Source: an uncultured Clostridia bacterium (lineage in GTDB: Bacteria > Bacillota > Clostridia > UBA1381 > UBA9506). Taken from it: DNA of 64,000 nucleotides. This document shows, one piece after another, positions 41,289 through 49,298 of the stretch. Position 1 is the first letter of the stretch, and each line of letters begins with the position of its first letter. The stretch lies in assembly GCA_944393605.1 (NCBI GenBank), contig CALYAO010000063.1, positions 46,899 through 110,898 of the forward strand. Reading direction: 5' to 3'. Below the pieces are notes generated by a model. That model ran no database searches. It was given only the letters and a program-made list of their open reading frames with translations, and was not told the origin of the DNA. The translations under genes were made by a program, and so were the position numbers.

Positions 41289-43468
41289 AGGTTGCAAAGA
41301 CGGCGGGATTTTGCTTCGGTGTGAAACGCGCCGTGGAGCGGGCCTATGCGTGTGCCGCGGACGGCGGCCGGTATTGTACGCTGGGGCCCATCATCCACAA
41401 CCGGTTTGTGGTGGACGACCTGGCAGCGCGGGGCGTTCCGCCGGTGGGCTCCATCGAGGAGGTGCCGCCGGGGACGACGGTGCTCATCCGCGCCCATGGC
41501 GTGAGCCCCGCCCAGACGGCAGAGCTCACGGCGCGGGGCATCCCATACCTGGACCTCACCTGCCCCTATGTCGCGAAAATTCACCGCATCGCGGCCGAGC
41601 AGCATGCGCTGGGGCGGCGGGTGGTCATCATTGGGGATGCGGCCCATCCTGAGGTGCGGGGCATCGCGGGATGGTGCGAAGGAAGCGCGGTGATTGTGGG
41701 GAGTGAAGCGGAGGCGGAAGCGCTGCCTGTGACCCAGAGTGAAACCGCAATTGTCACCCAAACCACCTTTCATCAGGAAAAATATAAAAAAATCATAAAT
41801 ATTCTAAAAAAAACTTGCAATCCCCCCTATATATTTGATACAATATGTAAGGCAACCGAGGAGCGGCAGCAGGAGGCGGAGGCATTGGCCAAACGGGCCG
41901 ATGTGATGCTGGTTTTGGGAGACCCCGAAAGCTCCAATACCCGCAAGCTGTATGAGATCTGTCAGGCGGCCTGCCCGAGGACGTATCTTTTGGAACATAT
42001 TTCCGATCTGCCGGCCGATGTGCGGGACAAGCTGGTCGGAATGACCGCCGGGGCCTCAACTCCGTCGGTTATCATAAAGGAGGCAGTTAGTAAGATGGAA
42101 AACATGGAAAACCTGGAGCCCAACGTGGCGGAGAACGAAACAGCAGCGCCGGCGGCTGAAACCAAGCCGGCAGACCAGTCCTTTGAGTCGCTTTTTGAGG
42201 AGTCCCTCAAAACCATAAATACAGGGGATGTGGTAAAGGGTACCGTCATTGAAGTGCGCCCCAACGAGGTCATTTTGGACCTGGGCGTCAAGCAGGACGG
42301 ATTCATCCCGGCCGGAGAGATTTCCGACAACCCGGATCTTTTGCCCAGCGACGTGGTTAAGGTGGGCGATGTGATTGACGTGTTTGTTGTCCGCGTGAAC
42401 GATGCGGAAGGCAATATCATGCTGTCCAAGCGCAAGCTGGATTCCGTCAAAACTTGGAACGACGTTGTGGCGGCCTATGAAAGCGGCGAAGTGCTGACGG
42501 GCAAGGTCGTAAACGTGGTTGGCGGCGGTGTCATCGCCAAGCACAAGGACGTCAAGGTGTTCATCCCGGCATCGCAGTGCAGCGACCGGTATTTGGCGGA
42601 CCTCAATGTCCTGCTGGGGCAGGAGGTGTCCTTTAAGGTCATCGACATCAACGAGAAGCGCCGCCGCGTGGTGGGCTCCGTGAAGGTGGTCCTGCAGGCG
42701 CAGCGGGAAGAGCTGGAAAAGAAGTTTTGGGAGAGCGCCGAAATCGGCAAAAAATATACGGGCGTTGTCAAGTCCATCACCAACTTTGGTGCCTTTGTGG
42801 ACCTGGGCGGTGTGGATGGCCTGGTGCACATCTCGGAGCTCAGCTGGAAGCGCATCAAGCATCCGTCTGAGGTGGTAAAAGAAGGGGATACCATCGAGGT
42901 GTATATCAAAGACATCGCGGAGGATACCAAGAAGATCTCCCTCGGCTTTAAGAAAGCGGAGGACAACCCGTGGGTGCTGGCGCAGAACCAGATCCATGTG
43001 GGAGATGTCATCAAGGTCAAGATCGTGCGCATGATGCCGTTTGGTGCGTTTGCGGAGATCATGCCCAGCGTGGACGGCCTCATCCATATCTCTCAGATTG
43101 CGAACAAGCGGATCGGCAAGCCGCAGGATGAGCTGGAAATCGGCCAGGAAGTGGATGTCAAGGTGGTCGAGGTGGATTGGGAGAATCACAAGATTGGCCT
43201 GTCCATCCGTGCGCTGCTGCCCGAGGAGCCCGTTGAGGCGCCTGTGCAGGCGGCAGAAGAGAAAGAGCCCGAGCCTGAGCACAAAGAGGAGCTGGGCGCA
43301 ACCATCGGGGATGCATTCAACTTGAGTCATGCAGCAGAAGCGGAAGCCGTTGCGACCGAAGCTGCGGAAGAAGCAGCGCCCGAAGCCAGTGCACCCGAGG
43401 CCGCAGAGGCTGCACCCGCAGAGCAAGAGGCGGAGGCCGCCGACGAAGCGGATGCGACCGAAGAGTAG
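41282..43468 (+). CDS. ispH: Bifunctional HMBPP reductase (IspH)/30S ribosomal protein S1
   Basis: 728 residues. The first 271 are IspH, the last enzyme of the MEP isoprenoid pathway: cluster cysteines C11, C94 and C189, H40, H72, HPE at 122-124 and SSN at 217-219. From M272 on it is ribosomal protein S1, with four S1 domains (about 311-380, 395-465, 483-552, 568-640) and an Ala/Glu-rich acidic tail. The fusion is known in Clostridia. Inside the IspH end lie a promoter-like pair (41815-41844) and AAAGGAGG before ATG 42095 (M272), so S1 can probably also be made alone. Confidence 0.95.
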   Translation: MLEVAKTAGFCFGVKRAVERAYACAADGGRYCTLGPIIHNRFVVDDLAARGVPPVGSIEEVPPGTTVLIRAHGVSPAQTAELTARGIPYLDLTCPYVAKIHRIAAEQHALGRRVVIIGDAAHPEVRGIAGWCEGSAVIVGSEAEAEALPVTQSETAIVTQTTFHQEKYKKIINILKKTCNPPYIFDTICKATEERQQEAEALAKRADVMLVLGDPESSNTRKLYEICQAACPRTYLLEHISDLPADVRDKLVGMTAGASTPSVIIKEAVSKMENMENLEPNVAENETAAPAAETKPADQSFESLFEESLKTINTGDVVKGTVIEVRPNEVILDLGVKQDGFIPAGEISDNPDLLPSDVVKVGDVIDVFVVRVNDAEGNIMLSKRKLDSVKTWNDVVAAYESGEVLTGKVVNVVGGGVIAKHKDVKVFIPASQCSDRYLADLNVLLGQEVSFKVIDINEKRRRVVGSVKVVLQAQREELEKKFWESAEIGKKYTGVVKSITNFGAFVDLGGVDGLVHISELSWKRIKHPSEVVKEGDTIEVYIKDIAEDTKKISLGFKKAEDNPWVLAQNQIHVGDVIKVKIVRMMPFGAFAEIMPSVDGLIHISQIANKRIGKPQDELEIGQEVDVKVVEVDWENHKIGLSIRALLPEEPVEAPVQAAEEKEPEPEHKEELGATIGDAFNLSHAAEAEAVATEAAEEAAPEASAPEAAEAAPAEQEAEAADEADATEE
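41815..41844 (+). promoter_or_regulatory. Internal promoter for the S1 half
   Basis: TTGCAA (41815-41820) and TACAAT (41839-41844), spacer 18, in an AT-rich island of an otherwise GC-rich gene. It would yield mRNA with a 5' end some 240 bases before the internal S1 start. Confidence 0.5.
42076..42097 (+). promoter_or_regulatory. rpsA: Internal ribosome binding site and start of S1
   Basis: AAAGGAGG, then 11 bases, then ATG 42095, exactly at the junction between the two domains. A second ATG follows three codons later. No such site is needed for the fusion itself. Confidence 0.65.
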
Positions 43469-43509
43469 GTAGAAACAAGAAATAACCGGCGACGTCCGGT
43501 TCTAGGAAC

Positions 43510-43547
43510 GAGCCGAAAAACCAGAAGGTTTTTCGGCTCTCTGTTTT
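43510..43547 (+). terminator. Terminator of cmk-plsC-ispH/rpsA
   Basis: Perfect 13-base stem GAGCCGAAAAACC/GGTTTTTCGGCTC with AGAA loop and a T-rich tail. Between here and 43697 no gene is seen. Confidence 0.88.
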
Positions 43548-43697
43548 ATGGGCCATTCTGTATCATGCGGCTGCTGTCTGTTGCGCCAATATGTGTCAGA
43601 AAATGCCCGGAGAGAGACATGCGCCGAAATGTGTCCATTGAAATATGTAGGCACATGGCGCGGCGGCCGGACGGTCCGCAGAAAAGGAGGAAACCAG

Positions 43698-43940
43698 ATG
43701 CGGTTGGACAAATATTTGAAGGTTTCGCGCATCATCAAACGGCGCACCGTCGCAAATGAGGCATGCGACCAGGGCCGGATCACGGTGAACGGCAGGCCCG
43801 CAAAGGCATCCTATGATGTCAAGGTCGGGGATGTGCTGGAGATCCGGTTTGGAGAACGGGTGACCCGTGCGGAGGTGCTGGCGGTGTCGGAGCATGTCCG
43901 CAAGGAAGGCGCGGCGGAGATGTATCGGATCCTGCCCTGA
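43698..43940 (+). CDS. rqcP: S4-domain protein RqcP (YabO/Hsp15 type)
   Basis: 80 residues, one S4 domain: [36 protein letters not shown], then [13 protein letters not shown]. RqcP binds stalled 50S-tRNA complexes with RqcH during Ala-tailing. ATG 43698 follows AAAGGAGG. In Bacillus this gene (yabO) sits right before yabP; here the two are separated by cmk-plsC-ispH/rpsA and point apart. Confidence 0.9.
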   Translation: MRLDKYLKVSRIIKRRTVANEACDQGRITVNGRPAKASYDVKVGDVLEIRFGERVTRAEVLAVSEHVRKEGAAEMYRILP

Positions 43941-43960
43941 TGGGCAGGCAATTGCGCGGC

Positions 43961-43998
43961 AAAAACGAGATGGGCTGCTTGGCCGGTCTCGTTTTTTT
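43961..43998 (+). terminator. Terminator after rqcP
   Basis: AAAAACGAGA, 16-base loop, TCTCGTTTTTTT. Confidence 0.85.
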
Positions 43999-44041
43999 GT
44001 GCCATGGGCCGGAGAAACTTGTAAAAAAACAGAAAATTCCC

Positions 44042-44070
44042 TTGCATGTTGTAACATGGAATGGTATAAT
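44042..44070 (+). promoter_or_regulatory. carB promoter with palindrome in the spacer
   Basis: TTGCAT (44042-44047) and TATAAT (44065-44070), spacer 17. The spacer begins inside the perfect 14-bp palindrome CATGTT-GT-AACATG (44045-44058), placed where a repressor dimer would block polymerase. Confidence 0.75.
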
Positions 44071-44106
44071 ATATAAGATTAAGATCAAGAAAGGTGTGAA
44101 CGGTAA

Positions 44107-47100
44107 ATGCCAAAGAGAGAGGACATTCACAAAATCATGATCATCGGCTCGGGCCCCATTATTATTGGGCAGGCGTGTGAGTTTGATTATTCCGGGACGC
44201 AGGCATGTAAGGCGCTGCGCAGCCTCGGCTATGAAATCGTTTTGGTCAACTCCAACCCTGCGACCATTATGACCGATCCCGATATGGCAGACGTTACATA
44301 CATTGAGCCGCTCAATGTGAAACGGCTTACGCAAATCATTGAAAAAGAACGTCCGGATGCATTGTTGCCAAATTTAGGTGGACAGTCCGGACTTAATTTA
44401 AGCCTGGAGCTGGAAAAAGCTGGGATTTTAAAACAGTACGGCGTGGAGGTCATCGGTGTCCAGCTGGATGCCATTGAGCGCGGCGAGGACCGGATTGAGT
44501 TTAAGAAGACCATGGACTCGCTGGGCATCGAGATGTGTAAGAGCGAGCCGGCCTACTCGGTGGAGGAAGCGGAGGCCATCGCCAGCCGGCTGGGCTACCC
44601 CGTCGTCATCCGTCCGGCATACACCATGGGCGGAACGGGCGGCGGCATCGTATACAATGTGGACGAGCTGCGCAACGTCGTGTCCCGCGGGATTGCGGCC
44701 TCTCTGGTGGGCCAGGTTCTGGTGGAGGAATCGGTCATCGGATGGGAAGAATTGGAAGTCGAGGTCGTCCGAGACGCGAAAAACAATATGATCACGGTGT
44801 GTTTCATCGAAAACATCGACCCCATGGGCGTCCACACCGGCGATTCCTTCTGCGCGGCTCCCATGCTGACCATCTCGCAGGAGCTGCAGGACCGGCTCAA
44901 ACGGTATGCGTTCTCTATCGTGGAGGCCATCGAGGTCATCGGCGGCACCAACGTGCAGTTTGCGCATGACCCGGTGTCCGACCGGGTGGTCATCATCGAA
45001 ATCAACCCGCGAACCTCCCGCTCGTCTGCGCTCGCATCCAAGGCGACGGGGTGCCCCATCGCGCTCCTGTCCGCCATGCTGGCCGTGGGCCTGACGCTGG
45101 ACGAGATTCCCTACTGGCGGGATGGGACCATGGACAAATATACCCCCAGCGGGGACTACGTGGTCATCAAGTTTGCCCGGTGGGCCTTTGATAAGTTCCG
45201 CGGAAGCGAGGACAAACTGGGCACCCAGATGAAGGCGGTCGGCGAGGTCATGTCCATCGGCAAGACCTATAAAGAGGCCTTCCAGAAGGCCATCCGCTCG
45301 CTGGAGACGGGCCGGTATGGGCTGGGGTATGCCAAGGATTTTGCAACCAAAACCAAAGAAGAGCTCCTGGCGCTTTTGAATCAGCCCACCAGCGAACGCC
45401 AGTTCATCATGTATGAGGCGCTCAAAAAAGGCGCCACGGTGGACGAGCTGGCGAACCTGACGCATATCAAGCGGTGGTTCATTGAGCAGATGGCAGAGCT
45501 GGCGGCCGAAGAGGGCAAGCTGGCGGCATGCCAGGGCGCGGTGGACGATGCGCTGTTGACGCAGGCCAAAAAGGATGGCTTCTCCGACCGGTACATTGCG
45601 CAGATCACGGGGCAGAGCGAAGCGGACGTCCGGATGCAGCGCACCCGACTGGGTGTCGTGGAGCACTGGGAGATGGTGCCGGTCAGCGGGGTGGCGGAAC
45701 CCGCGGGGTACTACTTCTCCACCTATAACAAGGCAGACAGCGCGCATGATATCCCCGATGTGGGCGGCAGGAAGGTCATGATCCTGGGCGGCGGCCCCAA
45801 CCGCATCGGCCAGGGCATCGAGTTTGACTACTGCTGCGTCCATGCGGCGTTTGCGCTGCGGGACATGGGCTTTTCCACCATCATGGTCAACTGCAACCCC
45901 GAGACGGTGTCCACCGACTATGACACCTCGGACAAGCTGTATTTTGAGCCCCTGACGGTGGAAGATGTGTTGTCCATCTACGAAAAGGAGAAGCCGCTTG
46001 GCATCATCGCGCAGTTCGGCGGGCAGACCCCCCTCAATATCGCGGCGCAGCTGCAGGAGGCGGGATGCCGCATCCTGGGCACCAGCCCCGAGACCATCGA
46101 TCTGGCAGAGGACCGCGACCAGTTCAACGCGGTCATGCAGCGGCTGGGTATCCCCATGCCCGAATCGGGCATGGCAGTGGATGTCGCGGAGGCGGTTGCC
46201 ATCGCGGACCGCATCGGATATCCCCTCATGGTGCGCCCGTCCTATGTGCTGGGCGGCCGCGGCATGGAAGTGGTGTATGACCAGAATGACCTGGAAAAAT
46301 ATATGGCAGCGGCCGTCGGCGTGACGCCCGACCGGCCCATCCTCATCGATCGGTTCCTGTCCAATGCGATGGAAACCGAGGCAGACGCCATCTCGGATGG
46401 GACGACGGCCTTCGTCCCCGCCGTCATGCAGCACATTGAGCTCGCGGGCATCCACTCGGGGGATTCGGCTTGTATCGTTCCCTCTCTCTCCATCCCCGAG
46501 AAGCATGTTAAGACCATTCAGGAGTACACCATGAAGATCGCGGAGGAGATGAACGTCAAGGGTCTCATGAACATGCAGTATGCCATCGCGGACGACAAGG
46601 TATATGTGCTGGAGGCCAACCCCCGCGCATCCCGGACGGTGCCGCTGGTATCCAAGGTGTGCAACGTCTCCATGGCGCGGCTGGCGACACAGGTCATCAT
46701 GCAGGAGTTTACGGGTGCACCCTCGCCGCTTGCGACCTTGACGCACAAGCACATCCCGCATTACGGTGTCAAAGAGGCGGTGTTCCCCTTCAACATGTTC
46801 CCCGAGGTGGACCCGATTTTGGGGCCCGAAATGCGCTCCACCGGTGAGGTGCTGGGCATGAGCGAGACGGTGGGCAATGCGTTCTACAAGGCCCAGGAGG
46901 CCACGCAGCTCCCGCTTCCCGACAGCGGAACGGTGTTCCTCAGCGTAAACGACCGGGACAAGAAGGACGTTGTGGAAGTCGCAAAGGCGTTTGCGGATCT
47001 GGGATACAAGCTGGTTGCCACCAGCGGCACGTGCCAGCTTTTGACCGAGCAAGGCGTTCCCTGCCAGCCCGTCAAGAAGATCCACGAGGGCCGGCCCAGC

Positions 47101-47328
47101 ATCGCGGATGCGATGACCAACGGCGAGATCGCCATCGTGATCAACACGCCCGACTCCAAGCTGTCCAAGCATGACGACTCCTATATCCGCAAGACGGCGG
47201 TTCGGCGCAAGATCCCCTGCTTTACCACCATTACGGCGGCGCTTGCGGCGGCGAATGGCATCCGGGAGCACCGGCACACCATTCCCTCTGTCAAATCTCT
47301 GCAGGCGTTCCATGCGGATATCAAATAA
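44107..47328 (+). CDS. carB: Carbamoyl-phosphate synthase large subunit
   Basis: 1,073 residues, normal length. Two ATP-grasp halves (IIIGSGPIIIGQACEFDYSG near the start and ILGGGPNRIGQGIEFDYCC at the middle), an oligomerisation segment, and the C-terminal MGS-like allosteric domain (VATSGTCQLLTEQGVPC). Makes carbamoyl phosphate for arginine and pyrimidines with ammonia delivered by CarA. carA is not adjacent, so carB has its own promoter. Two hairpin terminators follow. Confidence 0.97.
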   Translation: MPKREDIHKIMIIGSGPIIIGQACEFDYSGTQACKALRSLGYEIVLVNSNPATIMTDPDMADVTYIEPLNVKRLTQIIEKERPDALLPNLGGQSGLNLSLELEKAGILKQYGVEVIGVQLDAIERGEDRIEFKKTMDSLGIEMCKSEPAYSVEEAEAIASRLGYPVVIRPAYTMGGTGGGIVYNVDELRNVVSRGIAASLVGQVLVEESVIGWEELEVEVVRDAKNNMITVCFIENIDPMGVHTGDSFCAAPMLTISQELQDRLKRYAFSIVEAIEVIGGTNVQFAHDPVSDRVVIIEINPRTSRSSALASKATGCPIALLSAMLAVGLTLDEIPYWRDGTMDKYTPSGDYVVIKFARWAFDKFRGSEDKLGTQMKAVGEVMSIGKTYKEAFQKAIRSLETGRYGLGYAKDFATKTKEELLALLNQPTSERQFIMYEALKKGATVDELANLTHIKRWFIEQMAELAAEEGKLAACQGAVDDALLTQAKKDGFSDRYIAQITGQSEADVRMQRTRLGVVEHWEMVPVSGVAEPAGYYFSTYNKADSAHDIPDVGGRKVMILGGGPNRIGQGIEFDYCCVHAAFALRDMGFSTIMVNCNPETVSTDYDTSDKLYFEPLTVEDVLSIYEKEKPLGIIAQFGGQTPLNIAAQLQEAGCRILGTSPETIDLAEDRDQFNAVMQRLGIPMPESGMAVDVAEAVAIADRIGYPLMVRPSYVLGGRGMEVVYDQNDLEKYMAAAVGVTPDRPILIDRFLSNAMETEADAISDGTTAFVPAVMQHIELAGIHSGDSACIVPSLSIPEKHVKTIQEYTMKIAEEMNVKGLMNMQYAIADDKVYVLEANPRASRTVPLVSKVCNVSMARLATQVIMQEFTGAPSPLATLTHKHIPHYGVKEAVFPFNMFPEVDPILGPEMRSTGEVLGMSETVGNAFYKAQEATQLPLPDSGTVFLSVNDRDKKDVVEVAKAFADLGYKLVATSGTCQLLTEQGVPCQPVKKIHEGRPSIADAMTNGEIAIVINTPDSKLSKHDDSYIRKTAVRRKIPCFTTITAALAAANGIREHRHTIPSVKSLQAFHADIK

Positions 47329-47346
47329 AAAGCGAAAATAGATAGC

Positions 47347-47379
47347 AAAGAGGCATGACAATTTGTCATGCCTCTTTTT
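47347..47379 (+). terminator. carB terminator 1
   Basis: AGAGGCATGACA/TGTCATGCCTCT with ATT loop and five T. Confidence 0.92.
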
Positions 47380-47407
47380 ATAAATGATGGAAAACGCAAC
47401 CAATCCA

Positions 47408-47442
47408 ATAAAAGCGGTATGACACCTTGTCATACCGCTTTT
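47408..47442. terminator. Bidirectional terminator between carB and the GNAT gene
   Basis: AAAAGCGGTATGACA, CCT, TGTCATACCGCTTTT: symmetric A and T tracts serve both convergent transcripts. Stem core GGTATGACA resembles terminator 1 (GGCATGACA). Confidence 0.9.
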
Positions 47443-47479
47443 GATATGTGTCAATCAGAATCGCCACATCGGCCCCGTT

Positions 47480-47899
47480 TCACAGGGTTTTGCAGAAAAA
47501 CAGCTCCGCAGGCTGCGCCAGCGGGCAGTCAGACAGCACCAGACAGCCGCAGTCCTGATACCCCAGCCGGCGATAGAAGTGCTGCGCCGTCTCATCCGCC
47601 TGGGTGGATAACAGAACCATCTGATATCCGGCCGCGCGCATGTCCGCTTCCCACTGCGCCATCGCGAACCGGCCATGCCCCTGCCGCTGATGGGCATCCG
47701 CGATGCGGAGCGTGGTCAAAAACGGGAGCTTGCCCCACAAAACGACATACCGCATCAGCCCGATGACCTGCTCCTCTTGGGTGATGACATACCCCAGCCC
47801 TGCGCTGATGGTGGCCTGGATGTCCGCTGCCACGGCACGGGGATCCATCGCCAGCCAGGCCGCCAGATCCGCCTGGGTTGCCCGTCGCACAATACGCAT
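47480..47899 (-). CDS. GNAT family N-acetyltransferase
   Basis: 139 residues. Acetyl-CoA site as TLRIADAHQRQGHGRFAMAQWEADM (the RxxGxG/A loop) and the C-terminal AQHFYRRLGYQDCG strand-helix. The substrate is unknown. ATG 47899 follows AGAGGAGG. Last gene of the minus-strand cluster starting at ddl, 19 bases after the SLH-like gene. Confidence 0.9.
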   Translation of the reverse strand: MRIVRRATQADLAAWLAMDPRAVAADIQATISAGLGYVITQEEQVIGLMRYVVLWGKLPFLTTLRIADAHQRQGHGRFAMAQWEADMRAAGYQMVLLSTQADETAQHFYRRLGYQDCGCLVLSDCPLAQPAELFFCKTL

Positions 47900-47918
47900 G
47901 CCAATTTCCTCCTCTCGC

Positions 47919-49280
47919 TCACTGGACGGCCATATACTGGACCGCCGGGGTGGTTTCGCCCTGGTAGGCGCCTAAAATGGCCACGATTTGCTTGTCGAGG
48001 CAGGAGACGTTTAGCATGTCCCGCGTGATGGCCGCATCTTGGGCGAAGAGGTATGCCCGGCCGGAAAGCAGCAGCGCGGTGAACGGGACGTCTTCCGCAT
48101 CCTGCCAGCTGCCGTCTTGATACCGCTCCGCATCCCGCAGGATGAGAAGCCCCTGCGCGGGGTCATAGAGATACAGCGTCCCCCGGTATGCCTCGGTGAC
48201 GGTCAGCGCGGCATCCGCACCTGCGTGTGACAGGATACGGATGGCCATCACCTGCCCGTCCGCATTCACCCAGTACCGTACGGCATCCCCGCTGGCGAGC
48301 TGGTCGGAGAAGCCCGCCTTGCCCCGCCCGAACACCACGATGTCCGCGTTCCGGTTGGCGATTTGTTCTTTGGGCGTACGCGCGGACGGCAGGGATAGAG
48401 CGATACGATCTGTCGCGCCGTCTACCGTTTGGATGTCGATGTTCCGGATGGTCATGTCCTCCTGCCGCGTGGTGGAGATGGCGGCAACCGTGCCCGAGTG
48501 GGCCGTCCAGCCGCCTGCAAAGTAGCTGTCAAAGGGGGTCAAAAGGGTCGCCAGCTCCTTGCGCGTCACTGCATGGTTGGGCCGAATCATGCGCTCCTCA
48601 GCCACAAACAGCCCCAGCTCCATGGCCCGCGCCACATAGGGTCGGTTGGCGGGGTCCATCAGGGCATAGTCATACGTTTCTGTCAATGTATGAAGCGTTT
48701 GCAAGGGGGAGAGCCCCGCAAGCTTCACGCACCACGTTACAACGTTTTCCACCGTCACAGGGCCTGTCCGTATCTCCGCTGCATCCTGTCCAAACGCGGC
48801 ATCCACCTGTGCCGCTGAAAGCAAACCGTCCGCCTCTGCCAGCAGATAGTAGCCATCCGCCCGAGCGTCTGTCTGGGACAGGCCGGCGGCCTCCTCCCGC
48901 CGCGCCGCCGCCTCCGCTTGGGCCTTTTCCAGCGTTTCTGCGGGCCGAAAGGCCTGGTATAAAAAGGAAAGCACTTCAGACAGGGTGGCGGTCTCATCGG
49001 GCCGCACCATGCCGCCGGGCGGCAGAATGCCCGCAATTGACAGGAGGAACAGGTCGTCCACGCCGGGAATATCCCGTGGCTGGAGATCGGTGTGCAGCAT
49101 GTCCTCATGCGCCTGGTATGCGGTTCCCGGGGCAGACAGGGTCCGCTGCGGTTCGCTCTGCGGCGCCTCCGCCTCGCCCGTGATGGCAGACGGGACGGTG
49201 ATATACTCATACGATGCTCCTGCGGGCAGCGGGGCCAAAGTTAGCACCGCCGCGCACAGGAGCGCAATGGATCGTTTCAT
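47919..49280 (-). CDS. Secreted protein with S-layer-homology-like repeats
   Basis: 453 residues with a clear signal peptide (MKRSIALLCAAVLTLAPLPAGA, cut before SYEY). Two SLH-like segments: DDLFLLSIAGILPPGGMVRPDETATLSEVLSFLYQAF near residue 80 and NRPYVARAMELGLFVAEERMIRPNHAVTRKELATLL near 215. The C-terminal half is beta-rich without a recognised domain. Probably cell-wall associated. 18 bases after argS. Confidence 0.82.
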   Translation of the reverse strand: MKRSIALLCAAVLTLAPLPAGASYEYITVPSAITGEAEAPQSEPQRTLSAPGTAYQAHEDMLHTDLQPRDIPGVDDLFLLSIAGILPPGGMVRPDETATLSEVLSFLYQAFRPAETLEKAQAEAAARREEAAGLSQTDARADGYYLLAEADGLLSAAQVDAAFGQDAAEIRTGPVTVENVVTWCVKLAGLSPLQTLHTLTETYDYALMDPANRPYVARAMELGLFVAEERMIRPNHAVTRKELATLLTPFDSYFAGGWTAHSGTVAAISTTRQEDMTIRNIDIQTVDGATDRIALSLPSARTPKEQIANRNADIVVFGRGKAGFSDQLASGDAVRYWVNADGQVMAIRILSHAGADAALTVTEAYRGTLYLYDPAQGLLILRDAERYQDGSWQDAEDVPFTALLLSGRAYLFAQDAAITRDMLNVSCLDKQIVAILGAYQGETTPAVQYMAVQ

Positions 49281-49298
49281 AGGGGGTTCTCCGTTTTC

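Noticed and set aside
44428..47454. A 1,008-codon open frame antisense to carB
   Set aside because: It mirrors carB in a fixed frame, is full of His, Arg and Leu as GC-rich shadows are, has no known domain and no ribosome site. carB is certain on the other strand.
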